Source: an uncultured Pelagibacteraceae bacterium
GTDB lineage: Bacteria > Pseudomonadota > Alphaproteobacteria > Pelagibacterales > Pelagibacteraceae
NCBI GenBank assembly: GCA_902552475.1
Contig: CACDJC010000002.1
Coordinates: forward strand, 1-64,000
DNA length: 64,000 bases
Direction: 5' to 3'
The position numbers and the translations under genes are program-made. Position 1 is the first letter of the stretch, and every line of letters starts with the position of its first letter. The notes under the pieces are model-generated. The model did not search any database. It was not told the origin of the DNA and saw nothing but the letters and a program-made list of their open reading frames with translations. Positions 8,018-17,321 of the stretch are shown piece by piece.

Positions 8018-10884
8018 TGTTGCATAACTCTCAAAAAGATTTTATTAAAAGGCATATCGGTCCTACAAAAGAGGAACAATTGAAAATGTTAAAAGAGTTA
8101 GGTTATAACTCGATTGATGATTTAATTAATAATACTGTTCCTGAAAAAATTCATTTTAAAGATAGACTAAGTATTGGCGATTCAAATTCTGAGTATGAAG
8201 CTTTAAGAAAACTAAAAGCTATTTCAAAAAAAAATAAAATTTATTCTAACTTTATTGGTATGGGATATTACGGTACCTACACACCCTATGTCATTTTAAG
8301 AAATATTTTAGAAAATCCAGGATGGTATACTTCTTATACTCCTTACCAACCAGAAGTAGCACAAGGAAGACTAGAAATGCTTTTAAATTTTCAACAAATG
8401 ATTGTTGATTTTACAGGCATGGATATTGCAAACGCTTCTTTACTTGACGAAGGTACTGCAGCAGCAGAAGCAATGGGATTAAGTCATAGACTTAATAAGA
8501 AAGATAGTGATTTAATTTTTATATCCGAAGATTGTCATCCACAAACTATAAATGTTGTTCAAACAAGAGCAGAACCAATGGGTCTAAAAGTCTTAATTGG
8601 CAAAGAAGATGAGGTTTTAGATAATTTAAAAGAAGATTTGGTATGTGGAATTCTACAATACCCTGGAACCTTGGGGGATATTAAAGATCCAAGTGAAAGT
8701 ATAAGTAAAATTCATAAATTAAATGGCAAAGCAATTTTAGCATGTGATTTATTAGCATTAGCTAAATTAAAAACGCCAGGAGAACTAGGTGCAGATATAG
8801 CTGTAGGTAGTTCACAAAGATTTGGAATACCAATGGGATATGGTGGTCCACATGCAGCTTTTTTTGCTACTAAAGATGAATATAAAAGATCAATGCCTGG
8901 AAGAATAGTTGGAGTATCTGTTGATAGACATGGCAATAAAGCTTATAGGTTGTCTCTTCAAACAAGAGAGCAACATATAAGAAGAGACAAGGCAACGAGC
9001 AATATATGTACTGCTCAAGCACTATTAGCAATTGTTTCAGCTGCTTATGCTATTTATCATGGTCCCGATGGAATTAGAAAAATTTCAGAAAGAGTTTCTC
9101 AGTTAGCAAAAAATTTTGCAGATAAATTAAAGCAGTCTGGTTATGAATTATATTCTGATAATTTTTTTGATACAGTTACAATTGTAACTAGAGAGAAAAC
9201 AGAACAAATATTCCAAAATGCTTTGGATCAAAAAGTCAATATAAGAAAAGTTAATTCAGAAATGTTGTCAGTTTCTTTTGATGAAAAGAAAAATGTTTAT
9301 AGAGCAAATCAACTATTGAAAATATTTAATGCAGCTGAGTCTATAAAAGAAAATCCAACTGAAAGCTTACCAAATCTCCCAAAAAATTTGTTGAGAAAAT
9401 CAAAGTATTTAGAACATCCAGTATTTAATTTATATCATTCAGAAACTGAAATGCTTAGATATTTGAAAAAATTAGAAGATAAAGATATTGCACTGAACAG
9501 AACAATGATTGCATTAGGTTCTTGCACAATGAAGCTAAATGCTGTTGCTGAAATGATACCAATCTCGTGGAGAGAATTTGCAGAACCTCATCCTTTTGTT
9601 CCAATTGAACAGATGGATGGATTTAGAAATCTTTTTACCGATCTTAAAAATTGGTTAAGATCAATTACAGGTTTTTCAGGAGTTTCTCTTCAACCAAATG
9701 CAGGTGCTCAAGGCGAATATGCTGGTTTAATGGTTATAAGAAAATATCATTTTGAAAGAGGAGAAAGCAATAGAAATATATGTTTAATACCAAGCTCTGC
9801 TCATGGTACAAACCCAGCAAGCGCACAGATGGTTGGCATGAAAGTTGTTGTAGTCAACTGCGATAAAGAAGGAAACGTAGACTTTGAAGATTTAAGAAAA
9901 AAAGCCGAAATTCATTCTGAAAACCTTGGTGCTCTAATGGTTACTTACCCCTCAACCCATGGAGTTTTTGAGGAAAAAATTACAGACATATGTGATTTAA
10001 TACATCGACATGGTGGACAAGTTTATATGGACGGTGCAAATTTAAATGCACTTGTTGGAATAGCAAAACCAGGAAACTTTGGACCTGATGTTTGTCATAT
10101 AAATTTACACAAAACTTTTTGCATCCCTCATGGCGGTGGCGGACCAGGCATGGGGCCAATTGCATGTAAGAGACATTTGGAAATTTATTTACCCAATCAT
10201 CCAGTAGTAAAAGATTGTGGTCCAGCAACAGGAATAGGCCCAGTATCAGCTGCACCATGGGGCAGCTCAAGTATTTTATCAATTTCTTGGATGTACATTA
10301 AAATGATGGGGTCAGAAGGTCTTAAGCATGCAACTCAAATTGCTATTTTAAATGCAAATTATTTAGCAAATAAATTAAAAGATCATTATCCAATATTGTA
10401 TAAAGGAGCTAATGGCAATGTTGCTCATGAATGTATAATTGACATAAGACCTATTAAATCAGAAACAGGCATTACCGAGGAAGATATTGCAAAAAGATTA
10501 ATAGATTTTGGTTTTCATGCACCCACGATGTCTTGGCCTGTAGCAGGAACTATGATGATTGAACCTACTGAAAGTGAAAGTTTAGCAGAGTTAGATAGAT
10601 TTTGTGACACTTTGATAAAAATTAAATTTGAGATAAATAAAATTAAATCCGGAGACTTTGATAAAGTTGATAATCCTATAAAAAATGCCCCACATACAGA
10701 TTTAGAGCTAGCATCAGATGTCTGGGATCATAAATATTCTAGAGAAGAAGCAGCATACCCAGCAAAATTTTTGCGTGCAAACAAATTTTGGCCACCAGTA
10801 TCTAGAGTTGACAATGTATATGGAGATAAAAATATATTTTGCACATGTCCTAGTATGGATGATTTCAAAGAAGATGCTGCATAG
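8017..10884 (+). CDS. gcvP: Glycine dehydrogenase (decarboxylating), P protein
   Basis: Full-length single-chain P protein (955 residues), containing both halves that are split in some bacteria. It is PLP-dependent: it decarboxylates glycine and loads the aminomethyl group on lipoyl-GcvH. The N-terminal RHIGPTKEEQ is typical, and the PLP lysine lies in INLHKTFCIPHGGGGPG at residue 699. In SAR11 this operon provides C1 units and can run between glycine and serine metabolism, fitting the riboswitch control. The next gene begins six bases after the stop but belongs to a different functional block. Confidence 0.97.
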   Translation: MLHNSQKDFIKRHIGPTKEEQLKMLKELGYNSIDDLINNTVPEKIHFKDRLSIGDSNSEYEALRKLKAISKKNKIYSNFIGMGYYGTYTPYVILRNILENPGWYTSYTPYQPEVAQGRLEMLLNFQQMIVDFTGMDIANASLLDEGTAAAEAMGLSHRLNKKDSDLIFISEDCHPQTINVVQTRAEPMGLKVLIGKEDEVLDNLKEDLVCGILQYPGTLGDIKDPSESISKIHKLNGKAILACDLLALAKLKTPGELGADIAVGSSQRFGIPMGYGGPHAAFFATKDEYKRSMPGRIVGVSVDRHGNKAYRLSLQTREQHIRRDKATSNICTAQALLAIVSAAYAIYHGPDGIRKISERVSQLAKNFADKLKQSGYELYSDNFFDTVTIVTREKTEQIFQNALDQKVNIRKVNSEMLSVSFDEKKNVYRANQLLKIFNAAESIKENPTESLPNLPKNLLRKSKYLEHPVFNLYHSETEMLRYLKKLEDKDIALNRTMIALGSCTMKLNAVAEMIPISWREFAEPHPFVPIEQMDGFRNLFTDLKNWLRSITGFSGVSLQPNAGAQGEYAGLMVIRKYHFERGESNRNICLIPSSAHGTNPASAQMVGMKVVVVNCDKEGNVDFEDLRKKAEIHSENLGALMVTYPSTHGVFEEKITDICDLIHRHGGQVYMDGANLNALVGIAKPGNFGPDVCHINLHKTFCIPHGGGGPGMGPIACKRHLEIYLPNHPVVKDCGPATGIGPVSAAPWGSSSILSISWMYIKMMGSEGLKHATQIAILNANYLANKLKDHYPILYKGANGNVAHECIIDIRPIKSETGITEEDIAKRLIDFGFHAPTMSWPVAGTMMIEPTESESLAELDRFCDTLIKIKFEINKIKSGDFDKVDNPIKNAPHTDLELASDVWDHKYSREEAAYPAKFLRANKFWPPVSRVDNVYGDKNIFCTCPSMDDFKEDAA

Positions 10885-10890
10885 AAATTA

Positions 10891-12129
10891 ATGAAAATTG
10901 CAGTTGTTGGATCCGGAATATCAGGGTTAAGTTCAGCATATTATTTATCACAAAAGCACAAAGTAGATTTGTTTGAAAGAGAAGATCATTTTGGTGGTCA
11001 CTCATATACTTTAGATTTAAATATTGATAAAAAAAAAATATCTGTTGATATAGGTTTTATTGTCTTTAATCACAAAACATATCCAAATCTTATTAATTTT
11101 TTTAAGGAAATAAATGTAAATATAGAGAAAAGCGATATGTCATTTTCAGTTTCAGTTGAAAACTCTAATTTTGAGTATTGCGGAAGAGGTTTAAAAGGAA
11201 TTTTCGCAAACAAGTCCAATATTATGAATTTTAAATTTGTAAAAATGTTCTTTGATATAATTAAATTTTATAAAAGTTGTGATCAGATTAAAAAATATGA
11301 AGAAAAAATAACTTTAGGTGATTTTTTAAAACAAAATAATTGGTCGGACAGCTTCATAAATTATCATTTAATACCAATGGTTTCAGCCATTTGGTCAATG
11401 CCACCTTTTGAAGCTAGCAAAATGCCTCTAAAGTTTTTTTTAAAATTCTTTCAAAACCATGGTTTATTTAAATTAAAAAAAAGACCACAATGGTTTACTG
11501 TAACTAACAGAAGTAGATCGTATGTAGAAAATGTTTTATCAAAAATTAGTGGCGAATATTTTAAAAATTATAAAATTAGCAAAATAAAAAGGTTATCAAA
11601 TGGTGTACAAATTTATTATGGAGGATTAAATGAATTTTTCGATTATGATAAAGTTGTACTAGCAACTCACGCTGATGAAGCATTATCCTTAATTGAAAAA
11701 CCAACATATGAAGAAAGAGCAATTTTATCAAATTTCAAGTATAAAGAAAATTTAGCTATCATTCATACTGACGAAAAAATAATGCCAAGAAATAAAACTA
11801 TATGGTCATCATGGAATTCATTTGTGGACCCAAATAATTTAAATAAAAGTTCATTAACTTATTGGTTAAATCTTCTACAAAATTTAAAGACAGAAAAAAA
11901 TATTTTTTTGACATTAAATCCTATAAAAAAAATTTCTGAAGATAAAATTCTTAAAAAAGTAAATTTTAGACACCCATATTACGATCAATCTGCTTTGGAT
12001 AATCAAATTAAATTAAAAAACTTACAAAATAGAGGAAATATTCTATTTTGTGGAAGCTATTTTGGTTATGGTTTTCATGAAGATGGAATAAAATCTTCAA
12101 TTGAAATGATTAAAAATCTAAATGATTAA
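10891..12129 (+). CDS. FAD-dependent oxidoreductase, amine-oxidase fold (COG2907-like)
   Basis: A 412-residue flavoprotein. The dinucleotide motif IAVVGSGISGLSSAYYLS is at the very start, followed by the FEREDHFGGHSYT second FAD segment and a C-terminal FCGSYFGYGFHEDG that closes the FAD site. Relatives occur next to DUF1365 and CFA-type methyltransferase genes, exactly as here, and some such sets modify membrane fatty acids (desaturation after methylation on the way to furan or cyclopropane lipids). It overlaps the DUF1365 gene by eight bases. The lipid role is inferred from context; no substrate is visible. Confidence 0.8.
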   Translation: MKIAVVGSGISGLSSAYYLSQKHKVDLFEREDHFGGHSYTLDLNIDKKKISVDIGFIVFNHKTYPNLINFFKEINVNIEKSDMSFSVSVENSNFEYCGRGLKGIFANKSNIMNFKFVKMFFDIIKFYKSCDQIKKYEEKITLGDFLKQNNWSDSFINYHLIPMVSAIWSMPPFEASKMPLKFFLKFFQNHGLFKLKKRPQWFTVTNRSRSYVENVLSKISGEYFKNYKISKIKRLSNGVQIYYGGLNEFFDYDKVVLATHADEALSLIEKPTYEERAILSNFKYKENLAIIHTDEKIMPRNKTIWSSWNSFVDPNNLNKSSLTYWLNLLQNLKTEKNIFLTLNPIKKISEDKILKKVNFRHPYYDQSALDNQIKLKNLQNRGNILFCGSYFGYGFHEDGIKSSIEMIKNLND

Positions 12130-12889
12130 ACATTCATTAATTTATAACGGAAATGTTATTCATAAAAGGTTTAAGCCTAAAGAGCATTATTTTAAGTATA
12201 AAGTTTTTTCACTATTAATTGATTTGGATGAATTAAATATAATAAAAGAAAAAATTAAAATATTTTCTTATAACAAATTTAATATTCTAAGTTTTTTCGA
12301 CAATGATCATGGACCAAGAGATGGCACATCAATAAAAGATTGGGTAAAACAAAATTTGAAAAGTATAGGAATTTATGAGGATGTAATTCAAATAAAATTA
12401 TTATGTTATCCAAGAATATTTGGGTATGTTTTTAACCCCTTAAGTGTTTTTTTTATATATAATCAACATTCAGAGTTAATTTCTATTTTATATGAAGTAA
12501 AAAATACATTTGGTGAACAACATACTTATATATTTAAAACAAATAACCATGAAGTCATATTAAACAATTGTAGTAAAAAATTTTATGTATCTCCATTTAT
12601 AGAAATGGATTGCGTATATAATTTTAAAGTTTTAAAACCTTCTGAAAGAATTTCAGTAGTTATTGATCAAAGAGATAAAAATGGGAAACTTCTTTATGCG
12701 TCTCAAGATGGTATTGCTAAAGATTTAAATACTAAAAATCTACTATTTTCTTTTATTTCTCACCCATTAATGACATTTAAAATTATTGCCGCAATTCATT
12801 ATGAGGCATTAAAATTGTGGATAAAAGGTATTAAACTTGTAAGAAAAAATTTAAAAATTAAAAATAATACTTCTATAGAGCAAAAATGA
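12122..12889 (+). CDS. DUF1365 domain-containing protein
   Basis: A 255-residue DUF1365 protein. The opening HSLIYNGNVIHKRFKPKEHYFKYK splits into the family-typical HKRFKPKEHYFKYKVF and later FFDNDHGPRDG, CYPRIFGYVFNPLSVFF and EVKNTFGEQHTY. The biochemical role of the family is not established; it is nearly always found with the FAD oxidoreductase and the CFA-type methyltransferase that flank it here. It overlaps both neighbours (eight bases and ATGA), so the three proteins are probably made together and work on one lipid product. Confidence 0.85.
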   Translation: MIKHSLIYNGNVIHKRFKPKEHYFKYKVFSLLIDLDELNIIKEKIKIFSYNKFNILSFFDNDHGPRDGTSIKDWVKQNLKSIGIYEDVIQIKLLCYPRIFGYVFNPLSVFFIYNQHSELISILYEVKNTFGEQHTYIFKTNNHEVILNNCSKKFYVSPFIEMDCVYNFKVLKPSERISVVIDQRDKNGKLLYASQDGIAKDLNTKNLLFSFISHPLMTFKIIAAIHYEALKLWIKGIKLVRKNLKIKNNTSIEQK

Positions 12890-14064
12890 ATTTAAATATT
12901 ATTTCAGACAAAATTGTATTCAAATCACTAAAATTTATCAAATATGGAAACCTTAAATTAACTAATTATAATGGAAAACAATACAATTTTGGTAATCCAG
13001 AGGAAAAACTAAAAGTAAATGTCACAATCAACAGACCTGGGTTGACTTATAATATAATTAAAAGTGGAAGTATTGGTATGGCTGAAGCCTACATGAGAGG
13101 AGATTTTGAAACAGATAATCTAACAAATTTAATTGAACTAACTGCTAAAAATATAAAATTAGTTTATAAATTTTCAGGATTGTTAGATTTTTCTCTAATA
13201 AATAATGTAAAAAGTTTATTCATAAAGAATAATAAATCTAGAAGTAGGAAAAATATTTCAAAACATTATGATCTAGGAAATGAATTTTTTTCTTTATGGT
13301 TGGATCCAAGTTTAACTTACTCCAGCGCTATTTTCGAAGAAGAAAACTCAAATTTAGAATTAGCACAGATGAATAAGTATAAAAAATTATTATCTCTTAT
13401 AAACCCAAAGCCAGGAGATAAAATATTAGAAATAGGATGTGGTTGGGGAGGTTTTGCAGAGTTTGTAGGTAAAAATTATGATATTAAAATGGATTGTATA
13501 ACAATATCTCAAAAGCAATTTGACTATGCCTCAAAAAGAATCTTTAAAAACGGTTTAAATGAAAAAATTAAAATAAAATTAAAAGATTATAGAGATGTTG
13601 AGGCCAAGTATAATTCAATAGCCTCTATAGAAATGATTGAGGCAGTTGGAAAAAATTATTTATCAAGCTATTTTAATACAATTAAGACAAATTTATCAGA
13701 TAATGGTAAAGCCGCCATTCAAGCAATAACCATAGATGATGCATTGTTTGATAGATATAAAACAAAGCAAGATTTTATTCAAAAGTACATTTTTCCTGGA
13801 GGATTTTTACCATCAAAAAAAAGTCTGTATGAACTTTCTTTAAGTAAAGGTTTGGATATAAAAAGCTATGACTCTTATGGTTTTCATTACTCAAATACAT
13901 TAAAAATATGGAGAGATGAATTTTTAAACAAATGGGATCAAATTTCTACGCAAGGTTTTGATTTAAATTTTAAAAGAATGTGGAACTTTTACCTTTCTTA
14001 TTGTGAAGCTGGATTTAAATCAAAAAACATTGACCTTATACAATTTTCTTTACAAAATAGATAA
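12886..14064 (+). CDS. Cyclopropane-fatty-acyl-phospholipid synthase family methyltransferase
   Basis: A 392-residue SAM-dependent methyltransferase of the CFA synthase family. The N-terminal lipid-binding domain is followed by ISKHYDLGNEFFSLWLDPS and the SAM-binding ILEIGCGWGGFAEF; later come SIEMIEAVGKNY and QKYIFPGGFLPS, all characteristic. The enzyme adds a methyl or methylene group across a double bond in phospholipid acyl chains. Whether it makes cyclopropane or a methylated alkene (a furan fatty acid precursor) cannot be decided here; the FAD oxidoreductase and DUF1365 neighbours make the second option worth considering. Confidence 0.88.
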   Translation: MNLNIISDKIVFKSLKFIKYGNLKLTNYNGKQYNFGNPEEKLKVNVTINRPGLTYNIIKSGSIGMAEAYMRGDFETDNLTNLIELTAKNIKLVYKFSGLLDFSLINNVKSLFIKNNKSRSRKNISKHYDLGNEFFSLWLDPSLTYSSAIFEEENSNLELAQMNKYKKLLSLINPKPGDKILEIGCGWGGFAEFVGKNYDIKMDCITISQKQFDYASKRIFKNGLNEKIKIKLKDYRDVEAKYNSIASIEMIEAVGKNYLSSYFNTIKTNLSDNGKAAIQAITIDDALFDRYKTKQDFIQKYIFPGGFLPSKKSLYELSLSKGLDIKSYDSYGFHYSNTLKIWRDEFLNKWDQISTQGFDLNFKRMWNFYLSYCEAGFKSKNIDLIQFSLQNR

Positions 14065-14071
14065 TATTTTT

Positions 14072-14620
14072 ATGAAGCTTACTAAATTAATTAGTTCATT
14101 ATTAATAATAATAATTATTGCTTTTATTGTAAATTTAATATTAAAAAAAGATATGAAGCCAGAAGATTTTAAAAATAAAAAACCAAGACTAATAATTGAA
14201 GAGTATCTTTCAGGAAATGTTAAGGCTTGGGGAATTTTGCAAAATAGATCTGGAAAAGTAACAAGACAATTTTCAGCAGATTTGAACGGAAAATGGGATG
14301 GTAAACAGCTGATATTAGATGAAAAATTTAATTGGAATGATGGAGAAGTACAGTCACGACAATGGCACATTACTAAAATTGATGAACACAATTATGAAGG
14401 AATTGCAGAAGATGTAGTCGGTAAAGCTAGAGGATATTCTTATGGACCTGCGTTTAAGTTTGAATATGTTTTGCTAGTTCCTGTAAAAGGTAAAGAAATG
14501 AAAATTACTTTTGACGATTGGATTTTTATGCAAAATGAAAGAGTTGCAATTAATAGAGCAAAAATGACTAAATTTGGTATTAAAGTTGCCGAATTAACTG
14601 TTATTTTTTTAAAAGATTAA
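14072..14620 (+). CDS. DUF3833 family protein
   Basis: I start at the ATG giving MKLTKLISSLLIIIIIAF, seven bases after the methyltransferase stop (182 residues); a longer GTG frame overlaps that gene and adds no conserved sequence. One N-terminal membrane anchor or signal peptide precedes a DUF3833 domain: LIIEEYLSGNVKAWGILQ, ADLNGKWDGKQLILDEKF and FDDWIFMQNERVAINRAKM. The family sits in the same lipid/photo-stress cluster in other marine bacteria. It is probably periplasmic and membrane-tethered. The function is unknown. Confidence 0.8.
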   Translation: MKLTKLISSLLIIIIIAFIVNLILKKDMKPEDFKNKKPRLIIEEYLSGNVKAWGILQNRSGKVTRQFSADLNGKWDGKQLILDEKFNWNDGEVQSRQWHITKIDEHNYEGIAEDVVGKARGYSYGPAFKFEYVLLVPVKGKEMKITFDDWIFMQNERVAINRAKMTKFGIKVAELTVIFLKD

Positions 14621-14621
14621 T

Positions 14622-15377
14622 CTAACGTTTTTGATATTTAGTTAATTTTTTTATTATATTAAAATATAGCCAGTCAGGCAATATTTTAAGAAATTTTAAA
14701 ATTAAGGTAAGTTCTTTTGGAAAATCAATTTCAAAACTAGAACCATGCATTAAACCTTTATAGATTTTATCAGCAGCAAATTCAGTCGTTTTTAAAAATG
14801 GCATTTTAAATTCATTTTTATCGGTCATTGGTGTTTTTATAAAACCTGGTGAAACCAATGAAACCCTGACATTATATCTGCCAAAATCAAAATAAAGGCT
14901 TTCAGCTAAATTATTTAATGCTGCTTTTGAAGCTCCATATCCAGTAGAATTTGGCAAACCTCTATAACCTGCTATAGAGGAAACAATTGATATATGACCA
15001 CTATTTTTTTCCCTAAAATAATTTTCTACAGCTTTAATACAATTTAAAGTTCCAAAAAAATTGACTTCCATAACTTTTTTCATTTGATCAACATCAATTT
15101 CTTTTTCTTTTTTAGGATCCCAAGTACCGGTAGAAAAAAAACAAATATCAATATTTTTATATTTGTTTTTAATTTGCTCAAATGTTTCATTGCAATTATC
15201 TTTATTGGTTACGTCTAAAGGAAAAGAGGAAATATTTTCGTTTGATTCTGATATTTCGTTTAATAAATTTTCTCTTCTTGCAGACGCGGCAACTTGCCAT
15301 CCTGCTTTAGCAAACTTTAATGCTAGGGCTTTTCCAATACCGCTGCTAGCTCCTGTAATCCATATAACTTTATTCAT
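14622..15377 (-). CDS. Short-chain dehydrogenase/reductase
   Basis: A classical SDR of 251 residues: nucleotide motif TGASSGIG near residues 9-16, the structural NVR-type turn, SIVSSIAGYRG with the catalytic serine, and YGASK with the catalytic tyrosine and lysine. It reduces or oxidises an unknown carbonyl/alcohol using NAD(P)H. A C-terminal hydrophobic segment (LILKFLKILPDWLYFNII) may dock it to the membrane, which fits the lipid-modification context. It runs convergent to the DUF3833 gene with one base between stops. Confidence 0.87.
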   Translation of the reverse strand: MNKVIWITGASSGIGKALALKFAKAGWQVAASARRENLLNEISESNENISSFPLDVTNKDNCNETFEQIKNKYKNIDICFFSTGTWDPKKEKEIDVDQMKKVMEVNFFGTLNCIKAVENYFREKNSGHISIVSSIAGYRGLPNSTGYGASKAALNNLAESLYFDFGRYNVRVSLVSPGFIKTPMTDKNEFKMPFLKTTEFAADKIYKGLMHGSSFEIDFPKELTLILKFLKILPDWLYFNIIKKLTKYQKR

Positions 15378-15468
15378 ATAAATAATTAATTAATCTATCA
15401 TAAAAAAACCTAACAGCATGCGACAAGAAGTAAATAGTATTAAAATTATTTAAAACTATACCAAAAAT

Positions 15469-15702
15469 GTGTTTAAAATAATCATAATTTATGAACTTGT
15501 TTTTGTTCTGTTTTGGAATCTTTTATATTTATCGAATTCAAGTGTAGAAAATTGGTTTCAAGAGAAATTTTTGACAGCTATTTTTACTTTTTTATCTACT
15601 ATGGCTTTGGGCTTAACTATGGTTTATGTAATTTACTACAGCTTTCAAATAACTGGTTTATCTAGATTCTTATCAAAAATAAAAGATCCAAGAAAAAACT
15701 AA
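15469..15702 (+). CDS. Small two-helix membrane protein
   Basis: A 77-residue protein read from a GTG start; no in-frame ATG lies near the 5' end. It has two hydrophobic helices (IIYELVFVLFWNLLYL and FTFLSTMALGLTMVYVIYY) and a short basic tail. It lies eight bases before the photolyase-like gene and is probably co-transcribed with it. I do not recognise the family. Coding is supported by length, two clean membrane helices and the tight spacing. Confidence 0.55.
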   Translation: MFKIIIIYELVFVLFWNLLYLSNSSVENWFQEKFLTAIFTFLSTMALGLTMVYVIYYSFQITGLSRFLSKIKDPRKN

Positions 15703-15710
15703 AAAACTTA

Positions 15711-16856
15711 ATGGTTTTTGAACCTTCAAGATCTGCGGCAGTAGAAAATCTAAACAATTTTTTGAATAATGGTTTGTTAAACTATTCTAAATTAAGAAAT
15801 TTTGATTTTGGTCCAGAAAAAAGGTCTAATATTTCTTGTCTTTCACCTTATATTTCTCACGGAGTGATAAATGAATTAGAGATTATTAATGAAACTTTAA
15901 AAAAAAACTCATTTTTTAAAAATGAAAAATTTATTCAAGAGATACTATGGAGAGTTTATTGGAAAGGCTGGTTAGAGTTAAGACCTAAAGTCTGGTCGGA
16001 TTTTATTATAGATTTAACTAGACTTAAGCAAGAATACAGGGAAAATAAAAAATATCTTGAAGCCATCGAAGGTAAAACCGAAATTGTATGCTTTAATGAA
16101 TGGGCAAATGAACTAAAAAATTACAATTATCTTCACAATCATACAAGAATGTGGTTTGCAAGTATTTGGATATTTACCCTTGGATTACCGTGGCAGTTGG
16201 GTGCAGAATTTTTTATGAAGTATCTTTTTGATGGAGATAGCGCATCTAATACTTTGGGATGGAGATGGGTAGCAGGAATTCAAACAAAAGGAAAAAATTA
16301 TGTTGCGTCAGAATGGAATATAAAAAAATTTACCAATAATAAATTTAATGAAATCAAGCTAAACAAAAAACCAAACCCAATAGAAGATGATAGATATTAT
16401 TCCATTGTCAATAATAGTTTTCAAAACACATCATTATCTAACAACAAAGATCTTTTGATATTTGATAATAATATATCTTTTGAACAATCTGAATTTTATC
16501 ATCAATCATTTAAAACAATATATTTTATAATTAATGGAAATATGACTAGAAAAATAAAATTAAATGAAAAAGTGCTTAACTTCAAAAAGTCTCTTATTAA
16601 TAATCAAGTAGAAAATTTAAAAAATAAATCTTTAAATTGTAAAATAATTGATATTCAAGATCTTAAAGATATGAAAGAAGATTTATTTGCTTTATATCCT
16701 TGCGTTGGTGAAAATCTTGATTACATTCAATTAAATAGTAACAAAAATATTTCTTATTTATACAGAAAAGTTGATCAGTATTCTTGGAAATATTGTAACA
16801 AAGGTTTTTTTAATTTTAAGAATTATATTCCAAAGATAATTCAGGAATTTATTTAA
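15711..16856 (+). CDS. Photolyase/cryptochrome family FAD-binding protein with C-terminal extension
   Basis: The 381-residue protein starts directly in the FAD-binding helical domain of photolyases: [57 protein letters not shown] and [16 protein letters not shown]. The N-terminal antenna domain that normally comes first is missing. After residue about 235 an extra domain follows, with alternating strand-like and helix-like segments ([30 protein letters not shown]) that could be a Rossmann-type antenna domain moved to the C terminus. Likely light-dependent DNA repair or light sensing; the DUF2256 gene overlaps its 3' end. Confidence 0.8.
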   Translation: MVFEPSRSAAVENLNNFLNNGLLNYSKLRNFDFGPEKRSNISCLSPYISHGVINELEIINETLKKNSFFKNEKFIQEILWRVYWKGWLELRPKVWSDFIIDLTRLKQEYRENKKYLEAIEGKTEIVCFNEWANELKNYNYLHNHTRMWFASIWIFTLGLPWQLGAEFFMKYLFDGDSASNTLGWRWVAGIQTKGKNYVASEWNIKKFTNNKFNEIKLNKKPNPIEDDRYYSIVNNSFQNTSLSNNKDLLIFDNNISFEQSEFYHQSFKTIYFIINGNMTRKIKLNEKVLNFKKSLINNQVENLKNKSLNCKIIDIQDLKDMKEDLFALYPCVGENLDYIQLNSNKNISYLYRKVDQYSWKYCNKGFFNFKNYIPKIIQEFI

Positions 16857-16974
16857 AAGAGCATCTTTTAGAGCAGTACTTAACTTTTTCCCAATTTAGT
16901 CTCCATTTTTTTCTCCAAACAAATGGTCTCTTGCAAGCTGGACATATTTTAGAAGGTAAATTTTGTTTTTTCAT
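16849..16974 (-). CDS. DUF2256 zinc-finger-like small protein
   Basis: A 41-residue protein. It carries the DUF2256 pattern: [16 protein letters not shown], then [12 protein letters not shown], giving two CxxC-like pairs (C11/C14 and C34/C38) likely to bind zinc. DUF2256 genes are common next to photolyases and DUF393 genes, as here. Its ATG overlaps the stop of the upstream DUF393 gene as ATGA, and its end overlaps the convergent photolyase gene by eight bases. The function is unknown; a helper role in the photorepair set is inferred from neighbourhood. Confidence 0.88.
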   Translation of the reverse strand: MKKQNLPSKICPACKRPFVWRKKWRLNWEKVKYCSKRCSFK

Positions 16975-17321
16975 CTAAGTTGATTTTTATTTTTTAAAAA
17001 TAAAAAATAAGCAACTACTTCGTAAAAATAGTGAAATAAAATAAATAAAGGTTTAAATGCAAATATTTTAGCTAAAAACCTATATTTTGGAATTTTTGAC
17101 CATATTATAATAAAAGCTTTAGCTCCACCTATAACTTTTCCATCATTGATAACATGAAGCCTTCTTAATAATTCCTTTTGTGATTTTGATGTTAATTTTA
17201 AAGCTTCATTATTATTTGTTATGTCAATCCATTCTAAATTGCTTTCAGCAATTTTTTTGTAATGATTAATTTCAAATCTACAAATACTACATGAATTATT
17301 AAAAAAAACTTTAATTCCCAT
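16971..17321 (-). CDS. DUF393 (DCC) thiol-disulfide oxidoreductase family protein
   Basis: A 116-residue DCC-family protein. It opens with [20 protein letters not shown], placing the redox-type CxxC at residues 11-14, and has the usual downstream [20 protein letters not shown] segment. Family members have a thioredoxin-like fold; the exact reaction is not established. Its start lies inside the end of the upstream photolyase gene and its stop overlaps the DUF2256 start, so photolyase, DCC and DUF2256 form one tightly coupled transcript. Confidence 0.85.
   Translation of the reverse strand: MGIKVFFNNSCSICRFEINHYKKIAESNLEWIDITNNNEALKLTSKSQKELLRRLHVINDGKVIGGAKAFIIIWSKIPKYRFLAKIFAFKPLFILFHYFYEVVAYFLFLKNKNQLR

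Noticed and set aside
8712..8936. Antisense frames inside gcvP and, similarly, long antisense frames inside pxpA, gcvT, fdsB, fdhD, livF and ehuA.
   Set aside because: All lie opposite strongly conserved genes, carry no recognised motifs and are shadows of codon bias.
14003..14071. Longer GTG-started form of the DUF3833 gene.
   Set aside because: It lies inside the methyltransferase 3' end and the signal/anchor segment begins at the later ATG.
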